Shown here: one piece after another, positions 10,859 to 22,565 of the stretch
Layout: each line of letters begins with the position of its first letter
How positions within the stretch are numbered: position 1 is the stretch's first letter
NCBI GenBank assembly: GCA_030686995.1
Contig: CM060691.1
Location: forward strand, 90,517,055 to 90,581,054
Length of the DNA: 64,000 nt
Direction: 5' to 3'
Origin: Artemisia argyi
Taxonomy: Eukaryota > Streptophyta > Magnoliopsida > Asterales > Asteraceae
Made by a program: the position numbers and the translations under genes
Notes under the pieces: model-generated
Told to the model about the DNA's origin: nothing
Seen by the model: the letters and a program-made list of their open reading frames with translations, nothing else
Databases searched by the model: none

Positions 10859-12328
10859 GAGTTAAACCAATTTGTTAGGAATGATGTATGGACATTAGTT
10901 CCTCAACCAAAGAGTCAAACTATAATTGGAACAAAATGGGTATTTCGTAATAAAATTGATGAAAATGGAATTGTGTCTAGAAACAAAGCTAGGCTAGTTG
11001 CACAAGGATATAACCAACAAGAAGGCATTGACTATGATGAAACTTTTGCTCCGGTTGCTAGGCTCGAGTCAATTAGAATCTTACTTGCATATGCATGTGC
11101 ACACAATTTTAAACTCTTTCAAATGGACGTCAAAAGCGCATTTCTAAACGGAGTCATTAATGAAGAAGTGTATGTTGCTCAACCACCGGGCTTCATCGAT
11201 TTTGAAAAACCAAATCATGTTTACAAACTTAAAAAGGCTCTTTACGGACTTAAGCAAGCTTCAAAAGCATGGTATGATCGACTTAAAACATTCCTAGTTG
11301 ACCATAAGTATACCATGGGCTTAGTTGATAATACTCTCTTCACTAAGAAGAAAGATTCACATATTATCATAGTCCAAATCTATGTTGATGACATTATATT
11401 CGGATCAACTTGTCAAGAATTATGTGTGTATTTCTCAAAAATCATGCATGACGAGTTTGAAATGAGTATGATGGGAGAACTCAACTTTTTTCTAGGACTC
11501 CAAATTAAACAACTAGAAGATGGTATCTTCTTTAACCAATCTAAATATATTAAGGACATGCTTAAGAAATTTGGATTAGAAGACTCGAAACCTATCAAAA
11601 CTCCCATGTCCACGGAAACTAAACTCACCAAGGATGAGGAAAGTGAATCCGTAGATAGCACTAAATATAGAGGTATGATTGGTAGTCTGCTTTGCCTAAC
11701 GGCTAGTAGATCCGACATTATGTTTAGTGTTTGTCTATGTGCTCGTTTTCAAGAAGATCCTAAGACTACCCATCTCGAAGCCGTTAAAAGGATTTTTAGG
11801 TATATTAAGGGCACTACACATTTAGGTTTATGGTATCCCAAAGGAACAGGAATAGACACCATAGTGTATGCCGACTCGGATCATGCCGGTGACTATGTCG
11901 ATAGAAAAAGTACAAGTGGTATTTGTACTTTTGTTGGACATTGTCTCACCTCATGGTTCTCTAAGAAGCAAACGGCTCTTGCTATCTCAACAACGGAAGC
12001 CGAGTACGTTTCGGCCGGAAAGGCATGTCAACAAGCTCTTTGGATGAAGCAAGCTCTTGTCGACTACGAAATTCAACTCAATGACATCACAATTCTTTGT
12101 GACAACAAAGGTGCCATTGATCTTAGAAAAAACCCGATTCAACATGCTCGTACCAAACATATTGAAATCCGTCATCATTTCCTTCGTGACAACGTTCAAA
12201 ACGGAAATATCTCAATTGAGAAAGTTTCCTCCGAAGACAACATAGCCGACATTCTCACAAAACCCCTTAAACGTGAACCTTTTAACCTTCTTAGGCTAGG
12301 ATTAGGACTCATGGAACCTACATTGTAG
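10859..12328 (+). pseudogene. Copia reverse transcriptase and RNase H
   Basis: One uninterrupted frame of about 490 residues from the duplication to TAG at 12326-12328. It contains the RT motifs [32 protein letters not shown] and the catalytic YVDDIIFG near 11381-11404. The RNase H part follows with [21 protein letters not shown] and [11 protein letters not shown], ending in the conserved [12 protein letters not shown]. The domain itself looks intact but is cut off from its gag-pol start by the upstream breaks. RT position after integrase defines Ty1/copia. Confidence 0.93.
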
Positions 12329-12384
12329 TTCTGGACATTAGACAAAAATCACAAAAATCAAAACAAATCCATAACTCTTTTTCT

Positions 12385-12460
12385 CAGCAGGGTCGGCGGA
12401 ACCCTCAGACACAACGGGCGGAACCCATTTCAGGGGTCCGCCGTATCCGCCGACCTGCAG
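12385..12460 (-). repeat. GC-rich hairpin module, copy 3 (after pol)
   Basis: Begins CAGCAGGGTCGGCGGAACCC, ends GACCTGCAG, and has the same orientation as the LTR copies in element sense. As in the LTR, a TATA-like TTTATATTA follows about 14 bp later (12475-12483). The surrounding sequence is not otherwise LTR-like. Confidence 0.85.
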
Positions 12461-13162
12461 AACCAAAATCTTTGTTTATATTAAACCAAACACCCATTAT
12501 TTCATACCACCACTTCCAAACTGCTACTATTCACTTTACCATCCATCCATACCTACGAATTCTTGGTCCTCCATTCATTAACATTGCAAATCAATCATCA
12601 TTGTAAGTATTCTAAACATGATTACAATCCTGATCTGAGTCTAGGAATTCTATTTCTTTCACAAAAACAAAAACTTGGGGTTATGCATTAACTTGAAAAA
12701 CTCATGCATAAGATTAGGTGTTTAATAAAACTAATCATGTTTCCCATAGTTAGGAATTGCATCCTTAATTAGTATAAACATGTTTGCTAAAACACCCCAT
12801 GTCAAATCCTTTCAAAAATTTCTCACAAGTAGGACAAATATTTTTTCGTCTCACATTGAGAATACAAAATCAAAACGTTATGTTTAAAACATCACTTGCA
12901 TAATGTCTCTTGAATGCTAAAGGGAATACATAACCAATATGTATTTTCGGGTACATTCAAACGAAGCTACATTGAACTAGGAGCGTTTGGGTTATCTTTT
13001 GTTTTATAACAAAACTTGCATAAAACGATTTTGAAGCATCAAAATGAGTCAAGATAACCGCACCTCCACATTGTTTTCATATAGGCACACATTAGAACAT
13101 CTACATTATAATAGTGGTTTACGTAAACTAAAATATGAAATTTTGTTGTTCTAGGAATCATC
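12461..13162 (+). promoter_or_regulatory. Possible internal promoter and leader intron for the downstream copia ORF
   Basis: A TATA-like box (12475-12483) is followed by a non-coding stretch, a strong donor GTAAGTATT at 12603, and a pyrimidine-rich acceptor TTTTGTTGTTCTAG ending at 13154. The ATG of the next open reading frame is at 13163. The predicted 552-bp leader intron fits an independently transcribed or spliced mRNA for the env-position gene. This is inferred from signals only. Confidence 0.45.
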
Positions 13163-14035
13163 ATGCCTCCTCTAACCCACTACGACCACAAGGATACCAT
13201 TAAGTACCTACCAAAACACCACAAAACCAAAGGCCTTACCCCAAACCAAGTAAACGTTTTCAAAGCCCTAGAAAAACACTATGTCCATGAGGGTAGAACC
13301 ATTGACCCGTCTTTCCTAGAAGGCACAAACCTTTACGCCGAATTTACCACAATCAACTTTGAGTGTCTTTTGAATATCGACGAGCCTATTTGTCCTAGGT
13401 TCATTCTAGAGTTCTATGCATCCTCCGTCCTCTCCACGGATGATTATGGTCATATGTCTATCAACTTTAGGGTTAGTGGTCATCAATACTCCTTCACTCT
13501 TGAGGAGTTTTCTCAAATCCTAGGTGTCCCAAACCGTGGTACTTGCCTCTATTCCGACTTGCACTCCCTCTCAACTCTTGACAACCTCCAAGACCGTATC
13601 CATTCTTATGACACACCCCTTGTCTCAAAAGATGTACTCCGTGACCACCTCTTTGTTAGGACCACCAACACTAGGAGAACCCGTTCGGGAAATGAGGTCG
13701 ATAAGGACCCATATGGAATGGAAATGAATGAACTTAAGCCCCAATTCAAAAAATGGGAGAAAGTCCTTAGAGCCAATGTCATTAGCACAATAGGAAACCG
13801 AGATCATATCAACCTTTGCCTTTGCTACATGCTCTACTCCTTGTCCGTTAGGCAACCCTTCAACCTTGCCTACTACATGGCCAAGAGAATGGACGACATT
13901 CCCGTGCATGGCACAACGGCTATGCCGCATGGAATGCTCTTGACCCGTCTCTTTAGGTTCATCTCACCCATTCCACCAACTCCAAACGGTCTTCGCCTTA
14001 ACTACTCTCTCATTCCCACACCTTTGTACCACTAA
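13163..14035 (+). CDS. Copia extra ORF 1 (290 aa, env position)
   Basis: An open frame downstream of pol, where SIRE/Maximus copia elements carry an extra gene. It contains NIDEPICPRFILEFYASSV, FTLEEFSQILGVP and ELKPQFKKWEKVL. I recognise this family from copia elements of Asteraceae; it resembles what databases call a putative plant transposon protein domain, of unknown function. I see no signal peptide or membrane segment. The stop at 14033-14035 is followed in another frame by 75 charged residues (14047-14271) that may be its frameshifted C-terminus. Confidence 0.7.
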   Translation: MPPLTHYDHKDTIKYLPKHHKTKGLTPNQVNVFKALEKHYVHEGRTIDPSFLEGTNLYAEFTTINFECLLNIDEPICPRFILEFYASSVLSTDDYGHMSINFRVSGHQYSFTLEEFSQILGVPNRGTCLYSDLHSLSTLDNLQDRIHSYDTPLVSKDVLRDHLFVRTTNTRRTRSGNEVDKDPYGMEMNELKPQFKKWEKVLRANVISTIGNRDHINLCLCYMLYSLSVRQPFNLAYYMAKRMDDIPVHGTTAMPHGMLLTRLFRFISPIPPTPNGLRLNYSLIPTPLYH

Positions 14036-14046
14036 GTGATAAGAGA

Positions 14047-14271
14047 GTGTACAAAGCCCAAGAAAAACGTCCACATCCTCCTACCTCATCTTTATCTTCC
14101 TCAATGAGTGAAGATGACAATTTGCCAAACTCTAGGCTCCCACCTCTTGAATACCTATCCCAACTTCCGGATATTCCTAATGAGTCGGAGGAGTTCAAGC
14201 AAACAAAGGGGATGTTTAAGAATCTTGGAAGATTCCTTGGAAAGCTCAAGAACAAGATTGACCGTCAATGA
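14047..14271 (+). pseudogene. Probable frameshifted tail of copia extra ORF 1
   Basis: Opens 12 bp after the stop of the preceding ORF and encodes YKAQEKRPHPP, an acidic middle, and a basic end with MFKNLGRFLGKLKNK. Its composition is similar to the preceding protein and there is no start signal of its own, so a single-base frameshift is the simplest reading. From 14272 to 14631 I see no gene. Confidence 0.45.
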
Positions 14272-14631
14272 GAGCGGGTGTGTAGGAGTGTTTAGCACAA
14301 GGTGCTATTTGAACAAATTTGGTTGTTTAAACAATGTTTGTGATGTACTTGTAGGTTGGTACAATGTTTGATACTATTTGGAACTTGTTTTATCTAACTT
14401 TGATGCAGGAAGACAACTTTTGGCAAGCTGTCAAATTTTCAAGTTTATGATATTTTCACTAAGTATAGTGAAATTCTCGACCTCAAGGTCAAAGTCCTAT
14501 GAAATGTATGTTTACGTGTCTATTTTTTGCATTGCCTAACCAGAAATGCCTTATCATTTTGATTTTAGGAGTTTTCGAAAATTTTGAAAATCGTCTCGCG
14601 GGTCAAAAATGGGGACTGCCTATTTCTGAAG

Positions 14632-14771
14632 CTCTGGCGTATCTGACGGTACCCAAAATTGGGTTCAGCTAGTGCAATTTCTGGGAATCCCAGAAATGGC
14701 CCAACGGACCAGGCGGCACCCTCAAATGGGTTCCGCCTGTGTATTCTGAGGGTTCCACCAGAATCCTGCAG
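14632..14771 (+). repeat. GC-rich hairpin module, copies 4a (decayed) and 4b
   Basis: A decayed half-copy (CTCTGGCGTATCTGACGGT, then CCC and GGGTTC) at about 14632-14670 is followed by a fuller copy at 14703-14771 with GGACCAGGCGGCACCC, GGGTTCCGCCTGTGTA and final CCTGCAG. Orientation is as in gag, opposite to the LTR copies. From 14772 to 15269 the sequence is A/C-rich and non-coding. Confidence 0.75.
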
Positions 14772-15187
14772 AATTTTTGTTTTTCTTTTCAACATTCCAA
14801 CATCCAAACACCAAAATCCAATCCTTTTAGATAGAGACCCATTTCCTGCAATGTGTTTAAGCATAATAGGGTACTTCTCCTTCAATAAACTTAACCAAAA
14901 CCATTTCCCGCCAAAATTCAAAAATTTGCCATAACAACCTCAATGACCTCTCACACATAAAGGAAGGAAGCCTTTTAAGGGATCCTTGAAATCCCTGAGA
15001 CTTATACTACCACAAATCCACCAAAACCACTAAGCATTTAGTGCAAAACTTGTCTTCTCACTTCACCATTTTCATTGGATTGACTTCCATGAAATGACAA
15101 CCCACAATTAGTTTTCCAAATCATTAGAAACCTCCATTTTTGTATCGACTAACATCAAATCCAAACACTCCTTTCCACAATCCTTCA

Positions 15188-15269
15188 ACACTATAAATTA
15201 AGCCATCCTAAACACTATCAAATCACACCTCCTTTCCACAATTTCTGAACTTCTAAACCATTTTTCACC
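15188..15269 (+). promoter_or_regulatory. TATA box before copia extra ORF 2
   Basis: CTATAAATTA lies about 15190-15199, some 70 bp upstream of the ATG at 15270, a spacing expected for a plant promoter with a short leader. It suggests that the proline-rich ORF could be transcribed on its own. Confidence 0.4.
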
Positions 15270-16169
15270 ATGACTACGTCAACAATCACCTCTCAACCAT
15301 CAAGACCCATCCGGAAAACCGCCCGGATAAGTGTTAAACCATTATGGTCTAATCAACCCATCAACCTAAGATCCTCATCTTCGGATGAATTCACCTCACC
15401 TATAAAAAATGAACACTTTTTGAACCTTGCATCTCCATCTCCATCAATCAATGAACCAAATGAGCTCACTCCACCACCTACTAAATCACCCATTGACCCA
15501 ACTCCACCAAGTGCTCCAACCCAACCATCCAAAACTTCATCACCATCACCATTACCCAAAATTGAACCTATGGAGTTATTTGGGTCTCCTCCCACATCAC
15601 CACACCCTTTTGTCCAAGATCTAAATGATCTTCCACCAAGACCTTCACAACCACCACCTTTTTCACCAAGGTCAATTCTTGACCAAAATGACCTTTTTAA
15701 CCACACCCAACCACCACAACAAGTATACCATCAACCCAAACCATTGTTGTTTCACCCCATCTACAATGACATCCATGGTCCTCTCTATGGAGAACCGAAC
15801 TTTGAAAACCATGATCACCCAACTCCACCACATTCTAAAGCCCAAACCTTTGAATCTTTCTTTCCCTCATATGAGGATATACAAAGCATGGTTGAGAACC
15901 ACCTCCATCAAGCAATGGAATTTCAAACCACCTTGCTTGATTCAATACCAAACCCATCATCCACCCAAGAACCAAAAACCAACCAACCCTCAAACCAAGA
16001 AACCAAAACCAACCCATTTCCACCCACTCATCCCCATGTTTACTCAAATTGTGAGCAAATGGGTGCAAGCATCAAAACATTGCTTCACCAACTCCAAGAT
16101 GAAACCCGGTTTGCATTCCAACACGTCATAGAACGTTTGGATGCTCTTTCCCACCCAAACAAGTCCTAG
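15270..16169 (+). CDS. Copia extra ORF 2 (299 aa, proline/serine-rich)
   Basis: An open frame with a clean ATG. It starts MTTSTITSQPSRPIRKTA, followed by about 230 residues rich in Pro, Ser, Thr, His and Asn (PPTKSPIDPTPPSAPTQP). The more regular C-terminal end has EQMGASIKTLLHQLQDETRF and HVIERLDAL, which could form an amphipathic helix or short coiled coil. No catalytic motif, signal peptide or membrane segment is visible. Similar proline-rich ORFs follow the preceding ORF in Asteraceae copia elements. Function unknown. From 16170 to 16708 the sequence is non-coding. Confidence 0.6.
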   Translation: MTTSTITSQPSRPIRKTARISVKPLWSNQPINLRSSSSDEFTSPIKNEHFLNLASPSPSINEPNELTPPPTKSPIDPTPPSAPTQPSKTSSPSPLPKIEPMELFGSPPTSPHPFVQDLNDLPPRPSQPPPFSPRSILDQNDLFNHTQPPQQVYHQPKPLLFHPIYNDIHGPLYGEPNFENHDHPTPPHSKAQTFESFFPSYEDIQSMVENHLHQAMEFQTTLLDSIPNPSSTQEPKTNQPSNQETKTNPFPPTHPHVYSNCEQMGASIKTLLHQLQDETRFAFQHVIERLDALSHPNKS

Positions 16170-16694
16170 ACAATCATTTGGAGGCCGTTTGCCCCAATTT
16201 AGAAAAATAGGAGTTTATTTTTCTTTCTTGGTTATTTTTTAAGTTTTTAGAAGTAGAAGAATTTTACCCATTTCTTGTCCTTTGACTTTTATAAGTCAAA
16301 ATTTTACTTGGAATGCTAGTTCTTTCTACTTACTTTCGTGCATTGTTGGTTGATCACTTTTGTGTTGTCATTGTGGTTGCAATGTGTGTGGTAACTACAA
16401 GCTTGACTATATATATCACCAACTAACAATTTTTTTGTAGGATCCAAAATCCATGTTTCCCATCTTGGCACTCCTTTTAGGGGGAGTAACAAGCAAGGGG
16501 GAGCAAGTGCATTTTTCCGCTTCGCTACTCTACTTTTTGTTTCGACAAAAAGGGGGAGAAATATATTAAACTTTCAAAACTTAATATATTTATCATAACT
16601 TAAGTAAAACAAGTTTAATATTAATTTTTTTTAAGTCTTAAAAACCAAGATTTTGTGAGTTACTTAAAAACAAAGTTTATGTTTTGTCATCAAC

Positions 16695-16708
16695 AAAAAT
16701 GGGGAGAT
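16695..16708 (+). other. Copia polypurine tract
   Basis: AAAAATGGGGAGAT directly precedes the TG of the 3' LTR; it primes plus-strand DNA synthesis. Confidence 0.85.
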
Positions 16709-17188
16709 TGTTAATACAAATATTGCCTAAAAACGTTATTTATATTTTACGATCTTCGCTAAGTTTTGTTAATGACAAATGTAAACTTTAGTTTCTAAGT
16801 AAAACATAATCTTAGTTTTAAAGACTTGCATAAACTAGACTTTTGCTACATTTTACATTTTATAAAACACAACACTTTTTATTTTCTAAAAATAGAATTG
16901 TCACATCACATTTATGGCAAGTTTTGTCATTATACATTTATGGAAAGATATGTGTTTGACTTACTAAGATGTTGCTTGCAAGTTTAGTGTTTGACTTGAT
17001 ATTATGTGATGTGACATTGTTTGGTTTGCAAGAGTTATGAGATGTGACTTTGTTTGGTTTGCAAGATTTATTGCAAAACCAACTGCAAGCCCGGCGGTAC
17101 CCTGGAGGTACACGGGCGGAACCCTTCTGAGGGGTCCGCCTGATCCGCCAGACCTGCAGAAGGTTTGGCTATAAATATCAAGCCATAA
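16709..17188 (+). repeat. Copia 3' LTR, cut by the assembly gap (first copy)
   Basis: Matches the first 480 bp of the complete 3' LTR at 32499-33619 and stops at the N run. It includes the GC-rich module at 17083-17159. Confidence 0.9.
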
Positions 17189-17688
17189 NNNNNNNNNNNN
17201 NNNNNNNNNNNNNNNNNNNNNNNNNNNNNNNNNNNNNNNNNNNNNNNNNNNNNNNNNNNNNNNNNNNNNNNNNNNNNNNNNNNNNNNNNNNNNNNNNNNN
17301 NNNNNNNNNNNNNNNNNNNNNNNNNNNNNNNNNNNNNNNNNNNNNNNNNNNNNNNNNNNNNNNNNNNNNNNNNNNNNNNNNNNNNNNNNNNNNNNNNNNN
17401 NNNNNNNNNNNNNNNNNNNNNNNNNNNNNNNNNNNNNNNNNNNNNNNNNNNNNNNNNNNNNNNNNNNNNNNNNNNNNNNNNNNNNNNNNNNNNNNNNNNN
17501 NNNNNNNNNNNNNNNNNNNNNNNNNNNNNNNNNNNNNNNNNNNNNNNNNNNNNNNNNNNNNNNNNNNNNNNNNNNNNNNNNNNNNNNNNNNNNNNNNNNN
17601 NNNNNNNNNNNNNNNNNNNNNNNNNNNNNNNNNNNNNNNNNNNNNNNNNNNNNNNNNNNNNNNNNNNNNNNNNNNNNNNNNNNNNNNN
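17189..17688. other. 500-N scaffold gap
   Basis: Exactly 500 N, a conventional placeholder for a gap of unknown size. The sequence to its right restarts at a point already present at 1899. Confidence 0.99.
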
Positions 17689-17874
17689 AACATGGAACCT
17701 CAGCAGTGTTTCAAAACGCTCCAGGTGCACTAAGGCGCGGAAGGGTCCTTGGGGCCTACGCGTAAGGCGCATGCCTAGGCACAAACCTCATAAATGTGAG
17801 GCACATTGTGTCGAGAAAAGTTGTAATATATAAAACCTAACCAGCGTTATAATACTTATAATATCAACAACAAC

Positions 17875-17942
<68 letters not shown>

Positions 17943-18502
17943 CACTTAATACTTCAATATAAGAGTATCAAACATAAAGTATCAAACTAACGTTTCTCGA
18001 TTCTAACCTACATGTACCAGAAAGAACCCAAACTTGGTTGAGTTTTAAAATAACAAGCACACAAAAAACTTGTTGTGAATCATTATCATAATGTGTAAAC
18101 ATTCAAAGGCTCATATTTAGTTAATAAAAAGATCGATAGAGCCCAACATATGCATGAGCCGTGCCTAAGCCTATAAGTGCCAAGTGCCGACCCTCAGCTG
18201 TACAAAAATCTCCACTTTTTGAGGCGCGATTTTAACAACTTTGTGCAAATCCATCCCTAATTTCTATAAAGTCAAACACTTATTAGGGACAAATAACCAG
18301 CCACAAATATAGTACCTCTAATATCTTACTCTTAAGCTTCAAATAGAACATAAAATAAACCTAATTAATTACGGAGTAATTAATAATAATAAACAAGGTA
18401 ATAAACATCGAATCAAGATCTGATTTGATTGGTAAGAAGGATATAAAATTAACCAACACATTTCATACAGATATTAAAAAATTCTAATAGATATATACTT
18501 AC

Positions 18503-18620
18503 AGGAAGGGTTGCCGACGGCGTTAAGTAGCCGGTCAAATAATTATTGAATGAAATGAAATGAAATGAGATCCTCAGTTTCGCTTAGAGCAACGACGACT
18601 GGTCGTCTATCATTTCATTT
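18503..18620 (-). other. Copy of CYC1 leader exon
   Basis: Repeats 2713-2830 including the donor GTAAGT. No cytochrome c1 coding exon follows it, which is odd for a real duplication and expected for a contig overlap. Confidence 0.6.
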
Positions 18621-19221
18621 CATCTTTACCTTACGACCATCAGTTTTTGCTGGGCTGATTAGCCCAATGCATTTTCGTATATTGGGCTTCAAACTTTGGG
18701 TCTATTTATGATTGCATTTGCATTCTCATTTTAAGTTTGAGGGGTGCTTGGTGGGGTTATGGGGGTGATGAATGGGTAAAGAATTCAAAAGGGTCCATCT
18801 CACTCAAATTATGGTGCTTGGTTAGGGAGTGCAAAGGTATTGATTACCCGTAGTGGGTAATCAACCATTATAGAGTAAATTGGGGGGTAAGGGATTGATT
18901 ACTCACCTCACTCATTACTTTGCATTCCCTTTTCCTTTCTCTTTCCTTTTCCCTTTCCCCACTTTGAACCAAGCGGGCCCTTAATCTTTTCTCCCAAGTC
19001 CCAACTTATTTTCCATCTTCCTTTTTCATAACCCCCTTTTTTTTCTTTTAAATTGTTCCAAATAAATTATTTACTATTAAAAGAATGCAGGTTATCTTCA
19101 TCGGAAATGATTAAGATGCCTAATCATATAGCCTAAATCGACGTGACAGTGATTCGTTGGTTTGTGAAAGAAGTGAGTACATGTGTTGTCATCAAAAGGA
19201 TGATAATTATGATATAATGTT

Positions 19222-19452
19222 GAGAAAAGTCCAAAATACATCACTGAGGTATGCCAAATGACCGGTTTATATCCTTTTTCTTTTTTTTTTGACTCAAAAG
19301 TCATCCCTCCGTTAGTAACTTTGGAACAAATACATCCCTTTGGACTAACGATGCAAAATTTTGCCCGTTAAGTACCCCACGTGTTAGTCACGTAAAGGGT
19401 ATTTTTGTCTTTTTACATAACCCAGGTATAAACCACGCCTCTTTTTAGTGGG
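19222..19452 (+). repeat. MULE1 left terminal inverted repeat (second copy)
   Basis: Same as 3432-3662, preceded by TATAATGTT at 19213-19221. This copy is contiguous with the right end at 36207, so it defines the real element length. Confidence 0.9.
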
Positions 19453-19706
19453 AAAATCATATCCCCACCTCGTTTTCCCTCTAAAACACACAGAAACACA
19501 AAGAGGCGAAAAATTAAAAACCTCCAAATCCAATTCCAGTGTTCAACATAGATTAACAACAATGGTGGTTGTGGAATGGAGAATTCGCGACTATGATGAT
19601 CCTGTGGATGAACAATAAGCATATAGTAAGTTTAATTTTACTTATAACCACATAATCTTTTAATGATCGAAACCCTAATATTGTATATGTTACTTGCTAA
19701 TAGCAG

Positions 19707-19888
19707 GTACAAGACAAAACTTTTTCTCATTGAAGATTCATCATGGTGGTTTTTTCACTGAACCCCCAGGTAGAACCTACACAAATGGGAAACATAATTA
19801 TGTAGACTTTATAGATGTGGACTTATTTTCTGTGATTGAGTTAAATGACATGGTTAAAAAGTTAGGTTACCAGGGTAAAGGTTGTAAG
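19707..19888 (+). pseudogene. MULE1 transposase 5' exon (second copy)
   Basis: Identical to 3917-4098: PB1-like domain ending GYQGKGCK at the inversion breakpoint. Confidence 0.75.
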
Positions 19889-20538
19889 ATGCTAAGCTAA
19901 CAAGTCTTGCAACGTTGTGTTGAATACTTGTTACTTTTAGTAAGCTCGTGAATCTCTTTGCTACAAAAAGAAACTTCACATATGAAATGTTAAGAGGTTA
20001 GATGAAAGAATGAATGTGTGTGTAAAATATGATGTAAAGTGATAAGCCAAAATTCAACTTGTGGCTTGATATTTATAGCCAAACCTTCTGCAGGTCTGGC
20101 GGATCAGGCGGACCCCTCAGAAGGGTTCCGCCCGTGTACCTCCAGGGTACCGCCGGGCTTGCAGTTGGTTTTGCAATAAATCTTGCAAACCAAACAAAGT
20201 CACATCTCATTACTCTTGCAAACCAAACAATGTCACATCACATAATATCAAGTCAAACACTAAACTTGCAAGCAACATCTTAGTAAGTCAAACACATATC
20301 TTTCCATAAATGTATAATGACAAAACTTTCCATAAATGTGATGTGACAATTCTATTTTTAGAAAATAAAAAGTGTTGTGTTTTATGAAATGTAAAATGTA
20401 GCAAAAGTCTAGTTTATGCAAGTCTTTAAAACTAAGATTATGTTTTACTTAGAAACTAAAGTTTACATTTGTCATTAACAAAACTTAGCGAAGATCGTAA
20501 AATATAAATAACGTTTTTAGGCGATATTTGTATTAACA
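19889..20538 (-). repeat. Copia 5' LTR first part, inverted (second copy)
   Basis: Same as 4099-4748, with the GC-rich module at 20088-20164 and the inverse CAATT at 20539-20543. Confidence 0.9.
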
Positions 20539-22565
20539 AATTGCATGTTTACAAGGCATTTCAGTGAGCTCCCATTTTCTACAGCTGCAGGTCTTGTCTT
20601 GGACATCAACCACACACTAGTCTTGCCATGGCCCACTAACTTGGTATTGTGTACCACCACCAAAAAGAACCTAGCATTATACCATAACAGCTGATGCACA
20701 TTTCCAAACTAATTTTTTGTATTCTTCACCTTTCCATTTTTGCTTCATATTCTCATAAATATGTCTTACACAAAACCTATGCTCAGCACATGGGAATACT
20801 TTTGCAATTGTAGGTATAAGGCCCTACAATAACATAAATTAGAATTAGTAATTATTACACACATTGAACAAAATAGATAGGAATTAAGGAAGTTTACCTT
20901 TTGTCTATCAGATATAAAAGTGAAATTGGACATGGGTGTCAAATCCAAGTCATCACCCAAACAAGTCAAAAACCAAGACCAAGCACTCATGTTTTCTGCT
21001 TCCACAATGGCATAGGCAAGTGGATATGTCCCATGGTTTGCATCTATCCCAACAACAGTGAGTAATTGACCTGGGTACTTTCCTTTCATAAAACAACCAT
21101 CTAGCCCAAGCAAATCTCTTAACCCTGCTTTAAACCCTCTTTTCAAAGCTCCAATACACACATATATCTTTTTGAACTTTCTTGTTGTATCATTGGGATT
21201 ATAGTCTCTTTCTAGATCTAGCTTGACAGTTGTGTCTTCATTGCTCCTTTGCAGCTCTAAGACATAATCTCTTATACCAATATACTGTTCTTTAAAATCA
21301 CCCTTAACCTTCATCACTGCCTGACCCTTTGCTCTTTTGATCTTGCTTGTAGAGATATTAACTTGATATTTCTGTTGAAGTTGTTCCTTTAAGGCTTTAA
21401 TTGGGATTTCAGGGTTTGGTTTGATGACTTCTTCAATATCCTTGGAAAGAAACTTGTTTGTGCACTTTTTCACATCTCTTGTTTGCAGACAATCATGTGA
21501 ATCTTTTAGGGTTTGCATAGTCCATGTGCCTTGATTGTCATTTGAAATGTGCAAATTCCATGGACATGTAATATGTTCATAAATATAAGAGCCCTTTTTC
21601 CCACCTACCTTTATCCTCAATCCACCCACTTTATTTATTCCCTGCCCAACATCATTTGGCCCACTTGTATTTGACCCACTAGCTTTTGTTGGCCTAGTAG
21701 AGTCTATAAACACAAGACACTTTCCCATGCATACTACTCTTACCCTTTGTTTGTCATTCTTTCAAGTGTACAACTGTCTTCTACTAGCCACAACAACTTC
21801 ATTAACCATTGCTGAAATTTCTTTTTTATTCCCAAACTGTCTCCCCACAAAGAATGAGTCTTTACTTTGACCTACAATCCCACTACGATGAACTTTTTCC
21901 TTTCTTAACTTTGCCATTGCTCTCTTTCTTCTATCAGTAGTATTTTCATTAACACTTTCAGTCTCACTTACACTTTCAATGTACATAGGCATATCAAAGT
22001 CATCTAGATCATATGCTTCTTCCTCTCCTAAGTCAACAGTCTCACTGGCATTGTCATTTCTAACTCCAGCCCATTCTGCATCTGTATCAACATTTTTATA
22101 GAATTCTTCCATATCTACATCACTTGCTGCCTCGTTGAAAATAGGTGCATCTACATCCACAGGCACACTTGGTCTATCTACATTAACATTCATAGGTGGT
22201 CCATCTACATTTGCATTCTCACTTGGTCCATCCTCAAGCAACAACATCGGCAATCTAGTTTCCTTCAAACCAGGCTTCTTAAAAGGCATCCTAACTAGAC
22301 TTGAATTCAAACCAGGCTTCTTAATGGTCTTCTTAACTAAAGCACTAGTTTCTTCTACATCTATTTCCTCCAAAATCACTTTCTGTGGTGATGTAAATGG
22401 TGATTTCAAATAAGTATCTAGGACTGTATAATCATGCTCAATAAACACAACAATCAGTTTGATCTTATTAGCATACCCAACTAAGTTAAGCACATCTATA
22501 TCACCACCTAGTGCTTGTAATCCATGATCTAATTCAGAGTTAGGTACTCTCCAATGATAGAACAT
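20539..22565 (-). pseudogene. MULE1 transposase middle part (second copy)
   Basis: Same as 4749-6775, including the in-frame TGA (21762-21764), the internal deletion, and the SWIM finger cut by copia. This is the copy continuous with the C-terminus at 33625-34101. Confidence 0.88.

Noticed and set aside
4298..14771. Regularly repeated hairpin blocks as a CRISPR-like array or tRNA genes
   Set aside because: Spacing is kilobases, there are no unique equal spacers, and no cloverleaf or A/B boxes; this is eukaryotic retroelement sequence.
15353..15706. Gly/Asp-rich minus-strand frame opposite the proline-rich ORF
   Set aside because: Mirror composition of the sense ORF; typical shadow.
17068..17784. 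Open frame of 238 codons running through the N gap
   Set aside because: Almost entirely unknown residues; it exists only because N codons are not stops.
3423..19452. Two separate MULE1 insertions in tandem
   Set aside because: The second left end is part of the exact 15.3-kb copy; there is only one right end.
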